Source of the DNA: Bradyrhizobium nanningense
GTDB taxonomy: Bacteria; Pseudomonadota; Alphaproteobacteria; Rhizobiales; Xanthobacteraceae
Direction of reading: 5' to 3'
Length of the DNA stretch: 64,000 nt
NCBI RefSeq assembly: GCF_004114535.1
Contig: NZ_LBJC01000020.1
Location: forward strand, 186,001 to 250,000
Part shown: positions 1 to 10,145 of the stretch, in pieces
Layout: each line of letters starts with the position of its first letter
Position numbering within the stretch: the stretch's first letter is position 1
Made by a program: the position numbers and the translations under genes
The notes under the pieces: model-generated
The model's input: the letters and a program-made list of their open reading frames with translations, nothing else
Told to the model about the DNA's origin: nothing
Databases searched by the model: none

Positions 1-1
1 G

Positions 2-361
2 TGCCATTGCCTGTTCCAGTTCTACGTCGCGGGCGGCAAGCTGTCCTGCCAGCTCTATCAGCGCTCGGCCGACGTCTTCCTCGGCGTGCCCTTCAACATC
101 GCCTCCTACGCGCTGCTGACGATGATGGTGGCGCAGGTCACCGGCCTGAAGCCCGGCGACTTCGTGCATTCGTTCGGCGATGCCCATCTCTATTCCAACC
201 ATCTGGAGCAGGCAAAGCTCCAGCTCAGCCGCGCACCGCGGCCGCTGCCGGTGATGCGGATCAATCCTGAGGTGAAGGACATCTTCTCCTTCCGTTTCGA
301 GGATTTCGAGCTCGTCGGCTACGACCCGCATCCGCACATCAAGGCGGAAGTCGCGGTCTGA
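2..361 (+). CDS. thyA: Thymidylate synthase, C-terminal part (5' end outside window)
   Basis: ThyA methylates dUMP to dTMP with methylene-tetrahydrofolate in the cytoplasm, giving dihydrofolate that FolA recycles. The 119 residues visible match the C-terminal end of the family: the window opens at the Cys of the CHxxFQFYV motif, which is the catalytic cysteine. They continue through [12 protein letters not shown], the FNIASYALL helix, HLYSNH and RPLP, and end in [14 protein letters not shown]. In E. coli ThyA exactly this length remains after Cys146, so the C terminus is complete and only the first half is missing. folA lies 490 bases downstream on the same strand, so the two steps of the thymidylate cycle probably share a transcript. 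No frameshift is seen. Confidence 0.95.
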   Translation, partial: CHCLFQFYVAGGKLSCQLYQRSADVFLGVPFNIASYALLTMMVAQVTGLKPGDFVHSFGDAHLYSNHLEQAKLQLSRAPRPLPVMRINPEVKDIFSFRFEDFELVGYDPHPHIKAEVAV

Positions 362-366
362 CGCCG

Positions 367-852
367 ATGTCGTTGACCATCCGCCGTGCGCAGCCCGGAG
401 AAGCCGGGCTCGTTCTCTCCTTCATCCGCGAACTCGCCGAGTACGAGAAGCTCTCGCACGAGGTGGACGCGACCGAGGCTAACATCGCTGAGGCGCTGTT
501 CGGCGAGAGACCGCAACTCTATTGCGCGATCGCCGCGTGGAACGGCGAGGCCGTCGGCTTCGCGGTCTGGTTTACGAATTTCTCCACCTTCAGCGGTCGC
601 CACGGCATCTATCTCGAGGACCTCTACGTGCGGCCGTCGCATCGGGGCAGGGGCCTCGGCAAGGCGCTGCTGGTCTATCTCGCGAGGGAATGCGTCGACA
701 ACGGCTGGGCGCGCCTGCAATGGGCGGTGCTCGACTGGAACGCGCCGTCGATCGCGTTCTACAAGTCGCTCGGTGCCGTCATGATGGACGACTGGACGCT
801 GTGCCGCGTCACCGGACCGGCCCTGAAGCGGCTTGCCGGGAGTGCGCCCTGA
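367..852 (+). CDS. GNAT-family N-acetyltransferase
   Basis: A 161-residue single-domain acetyltransferase. The acetyl-CoA pyrophosphate loop is HRGRGLGKALL near residues 92-102, preceded by the strand LEDLYVRP. The C-terminal NAPSIAFYKSLGA helix is also typical of GNAT enzymes. The overall pattern (LEDLYVRP, RGRGLG, WAVLDWN) resembles the diamine or thialysine acetyltransferases of the SSAT group, but the substrate cannot be read from sequence. It starts 5 bases after thyA, and its stop codon TGA overlaps the ATG of folA by one base, so it is translated between two folate/thymidylate genes. Whether it has a role in that pathway is unknown. Confidence 0.85.
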   Translation: MSLTIRRAQPGEAGLVLSFIRELAEYEKLSHEVDATEANIAEALFGERPQLYCAIAAWNGEAVGFAVWFTNFSTFSGRHGIYLEDLYVRPSHRGRGLGKALLVYLARECVDNGWARLQWAVLDWNAPSIAFYKSLGAVMMDDWTLCRVTGPALKRLAGSAP

Positions 853-1364
853 TGGAGATCGTCTTCGTCGTCGCGATCGCGGAGAATGGCGTCATCGGCG
901 CGGGCAATGCGATGCCGTGGCGATTGAAATCCGACATGGCGCGCTTCAAGGCGCTGACGATCGGCAAGCCCGTGATCATGGGCCGCAAGACCTTCGAATC
1001 GCTGCCTCGCCGTCCCCTGCCGCGCCGCACCAACATCGTGATCACCCGCGATGCGGCCTATCGCGCCAATGGGGCCATCGTCACGACATCCGCCGCGGAT
1101 GCGGACGCGATTGCGCGCGGCGATGCCCTGCGGCGCTCGGTCGCTGAGATCGCGGTGATCGGCGGCGCCGAGATTTTTCGGCAATGGCTCGATCGCGCCG
1201 ATCGTCTCGAAATCACCGAAGTCCATGCGCGGCCCGAAGGCGATACGCATTTCGACATCGACAAGGCGGAGTGGGACGAGGTTGAACGTATCCGCCATCC
1301 TGCCGGCCCGGACGACAGTGCCGACTTCTCCTATGTGACATATCGTCGGCGGCGCGGCCATTAA
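852..1364 (+). CDS. folA: Dihydrofolate reductase
   Basis: A 170-residue DHFR that reduces dihydrofolate to tetrahydrofolate with NADPH. The family signature is clear: VVAIAENGVIG at the N terminus, NAMPWRLKSD with the substrate-binding acid at D28, KPVIMGRKTFESL for NADPH, and VIGGAEIF near residue 105. The ATG at 852 is used because the protein then starts just before the first beta strand (MEIVFVVAIA) and overlaps the upstream stop by one base; an in-frame extension to 522 would only be antisense-like filler. It forms a unit with thyA and the GNAT gene. Confidence 0.95.
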   Translation: MEIVFVVAIAENGVIGAGNAMPWRLKSDMARFKALTIGKPVIMGRKTFESLPRRPLPRRTNIVITRDAAYRANGAIVTTSAADADAIARGDALRRSVAEIAVIGGAEIFRQWLDRADRLEITEVHARPEGDTHFDIDKAEWDEVERIRHPAGPDDSADFSYVTYRRRRGH

Positions 1365-1372
1365 CCGCTTTC

Positions 1373-1396
1373 GTCAATGTTTACATTGACTTTTTC
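1373..1396 (+). promoter_or_regulatory. 7-bp dyad GTCAATG-TTTA-CATTGAC followed by T-run (terminator or operator)
   Basis: Directly after folA lies a perfect inverted repeat, GTCAATG and CATTGAC separated by TTTA, followed by five Ts. It could end the thyA-folA transcript, although the stem is AT-rich and short for a terminator. The right arm also contains TTGACT, a good -35 hexamer, so the dyad could instead be an operator upstream of hflK. A matching -10 (TAGCTC, 16 bases on) is weak. Sequence alone does not decide between the two. Confidence 0.4.
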
Positions 1397-1517
1397 GTGC
1401 CCGAGCATAGCTCGAAGGACGGTCAGGGCTGCGTTGTAAGGGACCTGCCCGTCCCCTATAAAGCCGGACCGGACAAAGCGGGCGGGGGCAATTCTACCCT
1501 GCCGAGGAGAGCGTCGA

Positions 1518-2654
1518 ATGCCGTGGAAGAATCAGGGCGGTGGCCCATGGGGCTCGGGTCCAAAGGGACCATGGGGCTCAGGCCCGCAACCGGTCGGGCC
1601 GAGGCCGCCGGATCTGGAAGACCTTCTGCGCCGCGGCCAGGACCGCCTCCAGCAGATCATGCCGGGCGGCTATTTCTCCGGCGTTGGCATCACGCTGATC
1701 ATCCTGCTCATCATCGCGTTCTGGCTGCTGTCGGGCTTCTTCCGCGTGCAGTCCGAGGAACAGGGCGTCGTGCTGCGCTTCGGCAAGCATGTCCGCACCG
1801 TGGATCCGGGCCTGAACTATCATCTGCCCTATCCGATCGAGACCGTGCTGCTGCCGAAGGCGCTGCGCGTCAACACCATCTCGATTGGCATGACGCTGAT
1901 CGACGATCCCGCACGGCGCGGCCGCTCCATCCGTGACGTGCCGGAAGAGAGCCTGATGCTGACGGGCGACGAGAACATCGTCGACGTCGACTTCACCGTG
2001 CTGTGGCGCATCAAGCCCAACGGTGTCGGCAATTTCCTGTTCAACATTCAGAACCCTGAGGGCACCGTGAAGGCGGTCGCCGAAAGCGCGATGCGCGAGG
2101 TGATCGGCCGATCGCAGATCCAGCCGATCCTGACCGGTGCGCGCAACGTCACCGAGCAGGGCGTGCAGGAGCTGATCCAGAAGACGCTGGATAGCTACGG
2201 CGCCGGCATCCAGATCAGCCAGGTGCAGATGCAGAAGGTCGACCCGCCCGCGCAGGTGATCGACGCATTCCGCGACGTCCAGGCGGCGCGCGCCAATCTC
2301 GAGCAGCTGCAGAACGAGGCGCAGACCTACGCCAACCAGGTCGTGCCGCAGGCGCGCGGACGGGCGGCGCAGATTCAGCAGGCCGCCGAAGGCTACAAGG
2401 AGCAGGCGGTCGCCGAGGCCAAGGGCCAGAGCGCGCGCTTCCTGAAGGTGTACGACGAATACAAGAAGGCGCCCGACGTGACGCGTGAACGGATCTATCT
2501 GGAGACGATGGAGCGGGTGCTCGGCGGCGCGGACAAGCTCGTCTATGACGGCGGCTCCTCGGGCCAGGGCATCGTGCCCTATCTGCCGCTGGGCGAATTG
2601 ACCACCAAGCGGCCGCCTACCACCGGTCCGCAGTCGGGCGGAGGCAACCGATGA
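1518..2654 (+). CDS. hflK: HflK, subunit of the HflKC complex that modulates FtsH
   Basis: HflK and HflC form a large membrane assembly on the periplasmic side around the FtsH protease and restrain its activity on membrane proteins. This 378-residue protein has the typical Gly/Pro/Trp-rich cytosolic N terminus (GGGPWGSGPKGPWGSGPQ), one transmembrane segment at about residues 54-75, then the SPFH/band-7 domain starting at VQSEEQGVVLRFGK. A coiled-coil-prone, Ala/Gln-rich region follows at about 255-320. The ATG follows a GAGGAGAG ribosome site. It overlaps hflC by four bases (ATGA), so the two partners are translationally coupled, as expected for an obligate complex. Confidence 0.95.
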   Translation: MPWKNQGGGPWGSGPKGPWGSGPQPVGPRPPDLEDLLRRGQDRLQQIMPGGYFSGVGITLIILLIIAFWLLSGFFRVQSEEQGVVLRFGKHVRTVDPGLNYHLPYPIETVLLPKALRVNTISIGMTLIDDPARRGRSIRDVPEESLMLTGDENIVDVDFTVLWRIKPNGVGNFLFNIQNPEGTVKAVAESAMREVIGRSQIQPILTGARNVTEQGVQELIQKTLDSYGAGIQISQVQMQKVDPPAQVIDAFRDVQAARANLEQLQNEAQTYANQVVPQARGRAAQIQQAAEGYKEQAVAEAKGQSARFLKVYDEYKKAPDVTRERIYLETMERVLGGADKLVYDGGSSGQGIVPYLPLGELTTKRPPTTGPQSGGGNR

Positions 2655-3547
2655 GGTCTCCGGTCACAGGTTTCGTCACGCTGCTCGCGCTCCTGCTCGT
2701 CGTGATTGTCGGCTACATGTCGCTTTTCACAGTGCAGCAGACCGAGCAGACCATCGTGCTCCAGTTCGGCCGCCCCGTCGACGTCGTCACTGCGCCCGGT
2801 CTGCACTTCAAGGCGCCATGGAATTCGGTGATCAACATCGACAAGCGGATTCTCGACCTGGAGAACCCGTCGCAGGAAGCGATCGCGTCCGATCAGAAGC
2901 GGCTCGTGGTCGATGCCTTCGCACGCTACCGCATCAAGGATGCGCTGCGCTTCTATCAGAGCGTCGGCTCGATCCAGGCTGCCAACATCCAGCTCACCAC
3001 GCTCCTGAACGCGGCACTGCGCCGCGTGCTCGGCGAGGTCACCTTCATCAACGTGGTGCGGGACGACCGCGAGAAGCTGATGCAGCGCATCCGCGACCAG
3101 CTCGATCGCGAGGCCGACGGCTACGGTATCGAGGTCGTCGACGTCCGGATCCGCCGTGCCGACCTGCCGGAGCAGAACAGCCAGGCGGTCTATCAGCGCA
3201 TGAAGACCGAGCGCGAGCGCGAAGCGGCCGAGTTCCGCGCGCAGGGCGGCCAGAAGGCCCAGGAGATCCGCTCCAAGGCCGACCGCGAGGCGACGGTGAT
3301 CATCGCGGAAGCCAACTCGCAGGCCGAGCAGACCCGCGGTGCGGGCGATGCCGAGCGCAACCGCCTGTTTGCGGAGGCCTACAGCAAGGACGCCGACTTC
3401 TTCGCCTTCTACCGGTCGATGACGGCCTATGAAAACGGGTTGAAGTCGAACGATACCCGCTTCCTGCTGCGGCCGGACTCGGATTTCTTCCGGTACTTCA
3501 GCAACCCGTCCGGCAGGATGGCCACCGAGACGCCGGCGAAGCCGTAA
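2651..3547 (+). CDS. hflC: HflC, subunit of the HflKC complex
   Basis: This 298-residue protein has an N-terminal membrane anchor at about residues 6-25 and an SPFH domain from VQQTEQTIVLQFG onward. The helical region with ERERE and QKAQEIRSKADREA is typical of HflC. It is the partner of HflK in the FtsH-regulating cage. The start overlaps the hflK stop. The C-terminal motif DADFFAFYRSMTAYENGL is well conserved in the family. Downstream, a GGCGGC/GCCGCC hairpin at about 3558-3579 may separate it from the next small gene. Confidence 0.95.
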   Translation: MRSPVTGFVTLLALLLVVIVGYMSLFTVQQTEQTIVLQFGRPVDVVTAPGLHFKAPWNSVINIDKRILDLENPSQEAIASDQKRLVVDAFARYRIKDALRFYQSVGSIQAANIQLTTLLNAALRRVLGEVTFINVVRDDREKLMQRIRDQLDREADGYGIEVVDVRIRRADLPEQNSQAVYQRMKTEREREAAEFRAQGGQKAQEIRSKADREATVIIAEANSQAEQTRGAGDAERNRLFAEAYSKDADFFAFYRSMTAYENGLKSNDTRFLLRPDSDFFRYFSNPSGRMATETPAKP

Positions 3548-3618
3548 GCTAGACAAGGGCGGCGGATCTCGCCGCCCATTGTCCAGACAAGAACAGCATA
3601 ACGGGAGGTTCCAATCCG

Positions 3619-3825
3619 ATGAGGTCCATTGCGTTCGCCGACTTCCTCATCGGCTTGGGCATCCTGTTCGTGCTGGAAGGCTTGATGTTTGCGGCGAGTC
3701 CGAACTGGATGCGCAAGGCCATGAAGAGCGCCATCGCCACGCCGGATAACATCCTGCGGGCGGTCGGGATCGGCTCGGCCGTGGTCGGCCTGGTCCTGAT
3801 CTGGGTTATGCGGCGTCCGGTCTAG
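3619..3825 (+). CDS. DUF2065 small membrane protein
   Basis: A 68-residue protein with two predicted membrane helices (about residues 6-25 and 46-63) separated by a short loop with SPNWMRKAM. This is the DUF2065 pattern, commonly found between hflC and the Do protease in Proteobacteria. The start has a good ribosome site (GGGAGG, 9 bases upstream). Its position suggests a part in membrane protein quality control, but no function is established for the family to my knowledge. Confidence 0.85.
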   Translation: MRSIAFADFLIGLGILFVLEGLMFAASPNWMRKAMKSAIATPDNILRAVGIGSAVVGLVLIWVMRRPV

Positions 3826-3966
3826 AGCTCGCGCCAACGCCAAAGTGAAGCCGAAAGACCGGTTTTCGCCGTATTATCGGGGTCTTGAGGCCGTTAAGCT
3901 CCGTGCTTGCGCCGTGCCCCCGTTCGAGCGCAGTCTGGACCCGAATCCTTTTCTCTGGAGATACCA

Positions 3967-5463
3967 ATGCCCGCTGCCACCATTGCCCCGACCCGCTTGC
4001 GTTTAGGGCTGGCTGCGCTCGCCGTCACTGCTTTCAGTGCGTTCGGCACGCCGGTCCAGGCACGCGGACCGGAGGGCATCGCCGACGTCGCCGAGAAGGT
4101 GATCGACGCGGTCGTCAACATCTCGACCTCGCAGACCGTGGAGGCCAAGGGCGGCGGCAGCAACACCATGCCGCAATTGCCGCCCGGCTCGCCCTTCGAA
4201 GAGTTCTTCGACGACTTCTTCAAGAACCGCAGGGGCCCTGGCGGCGGCGGCAAGGGCGGCGATAACGGCGGCGCCCCGAAGAAGACCAACTCGCTCGGCT
4301 CCGGCTTCATCATCGACACCTCGGGTGTCGTCGTCACCAACAATCACGTCATTGCGGATGCCGACGAGATCCACGTCATCCTCAACGACGGCACCAAGAT
4401 CAAGGCCGAGCTGGTCGGCGTCGACAAGAAGACCGATCTCGCCGTGCTCAAGATCAAGCCGCCGAAGCCGCTGGTCGCGGTGAAGTTCGGCGACAGCGAC
4501 AAGCTGCGCCTCGGCGACTGGGTGGTCGCGATCGGCAATCCCTTCAGCCTGGGAGGCACGGTGACCGCCGGCATCGTCTCGGCCAAGAATCGCGACATCT
4601 CCTCGGGGCCCTACGACAGCTACATCCAGACCGACGCCTCCATCAACCGCGGCAATTCCGGCGGTCCGCTGTTCAACCTCGACGGCGACGTCATTGGCGT
4701 CAACACGCTGATCATCTCGCCCTCGGGCGGCTCGATCGGCATCGGCTTCGCCGTGCCGTCGAAGACGGTCACGGGCGTCGTCGATCAGCTGCGCCAGTTC
4801 GGCGAGCTGCGCCGCGGCTGGCTAGGGGTGCGCATCCAGAGCGTCACCGACGAGATTGCCGAGAGCCTCAACATCAAGCCCGCGCGCGGTGCGCTGGTTG
4901 CCGGCGTCGACGACAAGGGCCCGGCCAAGCCTGCGGGCATCGAGCCAGGCGACGTCGTCGTCAAGTTCGACGGCAAGGACGTCAAGGATCCGAAGGATCT
5001 CTCCCGCGTCGTCGCCGACACGGCGGTCGGCAAGGAGGTCGACGTCGTCGTCATCCGCAAGGGCCAGGAGCAGACCAAGAAAGTCACCCTCGGCCGCCTC
5101 CAGGATCCCGAAAAGGTGCAGGCCGCGGTGAAGACCGACGAGCCGGCGCCCGAAAAGCCGGTGACCCAGAAGGCGCTCGGCCTCGATCTCGCCGCGCTGA
5201 ACAAGGATCTGCGCACGCGCTACAAGATCAAGGACAGCGTCAAGGGCGTGGTCGTCACCAATGTCGACGCCAATTCCGACGCCGCCGAGAAGCGCCTGTC
5301 GGCCGGCGACGTCATCGTCGAGGTCGCGCAGGAAGCGGTGTCGAGCGGTGCCGATATCCAGAAGCGGGTCGACCAGCTCAAGAAGGACGGCAAGAAGTCG
5401 GTGCTGCTGCTGGTCTCCAATGCCGACGGCGAGCTGCGGTTCGTGGCGCTGAGCGTGCAGTAG
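3967..5463 (+). CDS. degP: Do-family periplasmic serine protease (DegP/HtrA type)
   Basis: A 498-residue secreted protease/chaperone for misfolded envelope proteins. After a signal peptide (cleavage probably near VQARG, residues 30-34) comes a Gly-rich loop, then a trypsin-like domain. The catalytic triad is visible: His127 in VVTNNHVI, Asp157 in KKTDLAVLKI, Ser231 in NRGNSGGPLF. Two PDZ domains follow (about 290-380 and 410-498). The ATG at 3967 is chosen over the in-frame 3907 start because it has a ribosome site (CTGGAGAT) and gives a normal signal peptide. It sits behind hflK-hflC-DUF2065, a protein-quality-control cluster. I use degP in the broad family sense; DegQ or MucD would be equally defensible. 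Confidence 0.92.
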   Translation: MPAATIAPTRLRLGLAALAVTAFSAFGTPVQARGPEGIADVAEKVIDAVVNISTSQTVEAKGGGSNTMPQLPPGSPFEEFFDDFFKNRRGPGGGGKGGDNGGAPKKTNSLGSGFIIDTSGVVVTNNHVIADADEIHVILNDGTKIKAELVGVDKKTDLAVLKIKPPKPLVAVKFGDSDKLRLGDWVVAIGNPFSLGGTVTAGIVSAKNRDISSGPYDSYIQTDASINRGNSGGPLFNLDGDVIGVNTLIISPSGGSIGIGFAVPSKTVTGVVDQLRQFGELRRGWLGVRIQSVTDEIAESLNIKPARGALVAGVDDKGPAKPAGIEPGDVVVKFDGKDVKDPKDLSRVVADTAVGKEVDVVVIRKGQEQTKKVTLGRLQDPEKVQAAVKTDEPAPEKPVTQKALGLDLAALNKDLRTRYKIKDSVKGVVVTNVDANSDAAEKRLSAGDVIVEVAQEAVSSGADIQKRVDQLKKDGKKSVLLLVSNADGELRFVALSVQ

Positions 5464-5480
5464 CCGCAAGGTACGGTCCT

Positions 5481-5571
5481 GTAGGGTGGGCAAAGCGAAG
5501 CGTGCCCACGTCTTTCTATCGCTGCAACGAGAATGGTGGGCACGGCGCAAAGGCGCCTTTGCCCACCCTAC
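5481..5571. repeat. Dispersed palindromic element, GTAGGGTGGGCAAAG family (copy 1)
   Basis: The element is bounded by GTAGGGTGGGCAAAG at 5481-5495 and its exact complement at 5557-5571. Internal GTGGGCACG and CGTGCCCAC segments are also inverted. It lies between the converging degP and serB genes, so a folded transcript could end transcription from both sides. Related copies occur at 54752-54873 and, in shortened form, at 43360-43393. Confidence 0.85.
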
Positions 5572-5595
5572 GGCTGCCGTGCATGCGGAGAGAGT

Positions 5596-6501
5596 CTACC
5601 CCTCCACGAACTCGTCCCGCCGATACCCCTGCGCATAGAGCAGCGCGGTGAGATCGCCGTGATCGATCCGCGCAGCTGCCGCAGCCGCCACGGCCGGCTT
5701 GGCGTGATAGGCGACGCCGAGCCCCGCCGCCTGGATCATCGCGAGATCATTGGCGCCGTCGCCGACCACGACCGAGTCGATGTCGTCGAGATCGAACGAT
5801 TCCATCAGATCCACCAGCGTCGCGAGCTTTGCCGCGCGGCCCAGAATCGGCTCCTTCACCTCGCCGGTGAACTTGCCGTCGCGCACGACGAGCTCGTTGG
5901 CGCGGTTCTCCTGGAAGCCGATCTTGGCGGCGACCGCGCTGGTGAACAGCGTGAAGCCGCCGGAGACGAGGCAGGTATAGGCGCCGTGCGCGCGCATGGT
6001 CGCGACCAGTGTGCTGCCGCCCGGGGTCAGCGTGATGCGCTTGGCCAGCACCTCGTCGACCACGCTGGCCGGGAGGTCCTTCAGCAGCGCGACGCGCTCG
6101 CGCAGTGCCGGCTCGAACTCGATCTCGCCGCGCATCGCGCGTTCGGTGATGCCTGCGACATGGGCCTTCATCCCGACCAGATCAGCGAGTTCGTCGATGC
6201 ATTCCTGGCCGATCATGGTGGAATCCATGTCGGCGAGAAAAAGCTTCTTGCGCCGGGCGCCGACTGGTTGCACGACGATGTCGATGGGCAGGTCGCCGCG
6301 CAGCTCGCGGAGCCGCTGTTCGATGGCGTGGCGGTCACCTTCGAGGTTACTGTCGGCACCGAAGGGGATGTCGACCGCAACCCCGTCGAACAGCCAGTGC
6401 GCCGGAGTTGCCTGGGGCAGCACGGCGCGGGCGCCATCGACGATGGTCGAGTCGAGCGCGGGATTGTCGGGGTTGCAGATCAGCGTGGCGACGAGGGACA
6501 T
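5596..6501 (-). CDS. serB: Phosphoserine phosphatase
   Basis: SerB removes the phosphate from phosphoserine in the last step of serine synthesis. The 301-residue protein has an N-terminal regulatory-type region (about 1-80) and a HAD phosphatase domain. The HAD domain holds the nucleophile motif [12 protein letters not shown], then VSGGFTLF, and the magnesium-binding motif [11 protein letters not shown] near residue 245. Length and motif spacing are normal for the proteobacterial enzyme. Its ATG lies only 11 bases from the start of the divergent miaA gene, so each promoter must lie within the other gene's 5' region. Confidence 0.95.
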   Translation of the reverse strand: MSLVATLICNPDNPALDSTIVDGARAVLPQATPAHWLFDGVAVDIPFGADSNLEGDRHAIEQRLRELRGDLPIDIVVQPVGARRKKLFLADMDSTMIGQECIDELADLVGMKAHVAGITERAMRGEIEFEPALRERVALLKDLPASVVDEVLAKRITLTPGGSTLVATMRAHGAYTCLVSGGFTLFTSAVAAKIGFQENRANELVVRDGKFTGEVKEPILGRAAKLATLVDLMESFDLDDIDSVVVGDGANDLAMIQAAGLGVAYHAKPAVAAAAAARIDHGDLTALLYAQGYRRDEFVEG

Positions 6502-6512
6502 TTGAGGTTTTC

Positions 6513-7469
6513 GTGAGCGAGGAGCAAGTCGGCAGAAGGCCTGTTGGCGAGGCCGTGCTTATCGCAGGCCCGACCGCCAGCGGCAAGTCGGCGCTGGCGC
6601 TGGAGCTTGCGCTCGCCACCGGCGGTATCGTCATCAATGCCGATTCCATGCAAGTCTACCGCGACCTGCGCATCATCACGGCACGGCCGACACGGGATGA
6701 GGAAGCGCGCGCTCCGCACCGTCTCTACGGGCATGTCGATGCAGCCGTGAATTTCTCGGCCGGGGCCTGGGTGGCCGACGCGGCAAAGGCGCTCGACGAG
6801 GCCCGTGCCGAAGGTCGCCTGCCGATCTTCATCGGCGGCACCGGGCTCTATTTCAAGGCGCTGACGGCGGGGCTCTCCGTGGTGCCGCCAATCCCTGCCG
6901 AGGTGCGCGAGGAGGTGCGCGCGCGGCTGGAACGGAACGGTGCGGAGGCGCTGCATGCGGAACTGGCGCGTCGCGATTCCCGTGCGGCCGAGCGATTGAA
7001 CTTGCGCGACCGCACCCGGATCGCGCGCGCACTCGAAGTGGTCGAAGCGACCGGCCGTTCGCTGCTTGACTGGCACCGCGAAGGCCAGCCGCCGCTGCTG
7101 CCAAAGGACAGTTTTCGCGCGGTCTTCCTCGCGCCCGAGCGCGACGCGCTCTATGCCCGGATCGATGCCCGTTTCGAGGCCATGCTGGGGGCCGGCGCAC
7201 TGGACGAAGTCGAGCGGCTCGCCACGAGACACCTCGATCCGCTGCTGCCGGCGATGAAAGCGCATGGTGTGCCAGCCCTGATCCGGCACTTACGCGGTGA
7301 GCTTAGCCTGGAGCAGGCCGCCGGAATCGGCCGCGCCGACACCCGCCATTATGCCAAGCGGCAATTCACCTGGTTCCGGCACCAATTGCCCGAGTTCGAA
7401 TGGGTCAAGCCGGAGCAGGCGAGGGGATGGCTCGCCGCTGTTGTGAACGCGGCCCGCGCCCCCCGCTGA
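6513..7469 (+). CDS. miaA: tRNA dimethylallyltransferase
   Basis: MiaA adds a dimethylallyl group to A37 of tRNAs that read UNN codons. With the GTG start at 6513 the protein is 318 residues, the usual length. The P-loop GPTASGKS is at residues 19-26, followed by [36 protein letters not shown] and the C-terminal [12 protein letters not shown], all family motifs. The GTG is preferred over the upstream in-frame ATG at 6408 because it follows TGAGG at proper spacing and the longer form would overlap serB with Arg-rich filler. Confidence 0.93.
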   Translation: MSEEQVGRRPVGEAVLIAGPTASGKSALALELALATGGIVINADSMQVYRDLRIITARPTRDEEARAPHRLYGHVDAAVNFSAGAWVADAAKALDEARAEGRLPIFIGGTGLYFKALTAGLSVVPPIPAEVREEVRARLERNGAEALHAELARRDSRAAERLNLRDRTRIARALEVVEATGRSLLDWHREGQPPLLPKDSFRAVFLAPERDALYARIDARFEAMLGAGALDEVERLATRHLDPLLPAMKAHGVPALIRHLRGELSLEQAAGIGRADTRHYAKRQFTWFRHQLPEFEWVKPEQARGWLAAVVNAARAPR

Positions 7470-7563
7470 CGCGCTTTTCCGTCCGGGTTCCACAATTTAC
7501 CTCTCGCCGAACCTTGGGAACACCGCTACACTGCCAAAATCGCGCGGGAACGGCCGCATCGCC

Positions 7564-7591
7564 TTGACATCCGGGCTTTGGCCGCTATGTT
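7564..7591 (+). promoter_or_regulatory. Sigma70-type promoter of the ilvBH leader
   Basis: TTGACA at 7564-7569 and TATGTT at 7586-7591 are separated by 16 bases, a near-consensus housekeeping promoter. Transcription would start at about 7598, some 26 bases before the leader peptide ATG, as expected for an attenuated operon. This is pattern recognition only. Confidence 0.65.
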
Positions 7592-7623
7592 TCGCGCAAC
7601 CTTTGGGAAGCCGAGCGCCTGCC

Positions 7624-7689
7624 ATGCGTAACTTTATTTCCAAACTCCTTATCGCCGTCGTACCCAGGCACACCGCCGGGGATGGCTAG
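7624..7689 (+). CDS. Leader peptide of ilvBH, 21 residues, Leu/Ile/Val-rich
   Basis: The short reading frame encodes MRNFISKLLIAVVPRHTAGDG. Residues 8-13 are Leu-Leu-Ile-Ala-Val-Val and residue 5 is Ile, exactly the amino acids made by the downstream enzymes. The codons for this run lie at 7645-7662, just before a 9-bp stem and a terminator. It lies between a good promoter and ilvB, and is too short for normal gene finders. Ribosome stalling on these codons when branched-chain aminoacyl-tRNAs are scarce would be the sensing step, by analogy with classical leader peptides (ilv/leu of enterobacteria, trpL of rhizobia). The ribosome site is weak, with GGGAAG about 14 bases upstream. Confidence 0.75.
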   Translation: MRNFISKLLIAVVPRHTAGDG

Positions 7690-7745
7690 CTGCCATCCAC
7701 AAGACAGGCGGTGTGCATGGGCCCTCTTCGGGGCCTTTTTTATTT
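7669..7745 (+). terminator. Attenuator of the ilvBH operon (stem plus intrinsic terminator)
   Basis: A nine-base stem, CACACCGCC at 7669-7677 with GGCGGTGTG at 7707-7715, encloses a smaller hairpin GATGGC/GCCATC (7681-7686 with 7692-7697). The leader stop codon sits in the inner loop. It is followed by an intrinsic terminator: GGCCCT at 7720-7725, loop CTTC, GGGGCC at 7730-7735, then TTTTTT. Translation through the leader would occlude the left arm of the large stem, so translation and folding are linked. I could not identify a clear antiterminator that competes with the terminator stem, so the exact switching mechanism is unresolved. Confidence 0.75.
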
Positions 7746-7799
7746 CCCGAACCCGACACGAACGAAGCCGCTGACAACAGCGCATCCGGAGCAAGCCAA

Positions 7800-9575
<1,776 letters not shown>

Positions 9576-9599
9576 CGAGAAAGACTTGAGGGGACGACA

Positions 9600-10142
9600 A
9601 TGAACCAGCCCGCATCCGCTTACTTCATCGAAGAGCGCCACGATCCGAACGAGACGCACACGCTTGCAGTGCTCGTGCAGAACGAGCCGGGCGTGCTCGC
9701 GCGCGTCATCGGCCTGTTCTCAGGCCGTGGCTACAACATCGAAAGCCTCACGGTCTCGGAGACCGAGGCCCAGAAGCATCTGTCGCGTATCACCATCGTC
9801 ACCACGGGAACGCCGATGGTGATCGCGCAGATCAAGAATCAGCTCGATCGCATGATCCCGGTCTATCAGGTCGTCGACATGACCCAGACGCGGCGCTCGA
9901 TCGAACGCGAGCTCGCCATGGTGAAGGTGCGCGGGCAGGGCGAGCATCGGGTCGAGACGCTCAGGCTTGCGGATGCGTTCCGCGCCCGGGTGATCGACGC
10001 CACCACCGAGAGCTTTGTGTTCGAGATCACAGGCAATACCGACAAGATCAACCAGTTTATCGACCTGATGCGCCCGCTCGGGCTCGTCGAGGTGTCGCGC
10101 ACCGGCGTTGCCGCGATCGGCCGCGGGCCCGAAGGGATGTGA
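9600..10142 (+). CDS. ilvH: Acetolactate synthase, small (regulatory) subunit
   Basis: The 180-residue regulatory subunit activates IlvB and carries valine feedback inhibition. An ACT domain at about residues 20-95 (HTLAVLVQNEPGVLARVIGLFSGRGYNIESLTV) is followed by the C-terminal ALS small-subunit domain ending in GLVEVSRTGVAAIGRG. The length is typical of the short IlvH/IlvN form. It lies 24 bases after ilvB and 3 bases before the methyltransferase gene. Confidence 0.96.
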   Translation: MNQPASAYFIEERHDPNETHTLAVLVQNEPGVLARVIGLFSGRGYNIESLTVSETEAQKHLSRITIVTTGTPMVIAQIKNQLDRMIPVYQVVDMTQTRRSIERELAMVKVRGQGEHRVETLRLADAFRARVIDATTESFVFEITGNTDKINQFIDLMRPLGLVEVSRTGVAAIGRGPEGM

Positions 10143-10145
10143 ACC

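Noticed and set aside
6408..6512. Upstream ATG extension of miaA
   Set aside because: The extension overlaps serB antisense and is Arg-rich; the GTG at 6513 has a ribosome site and gives the normal length.
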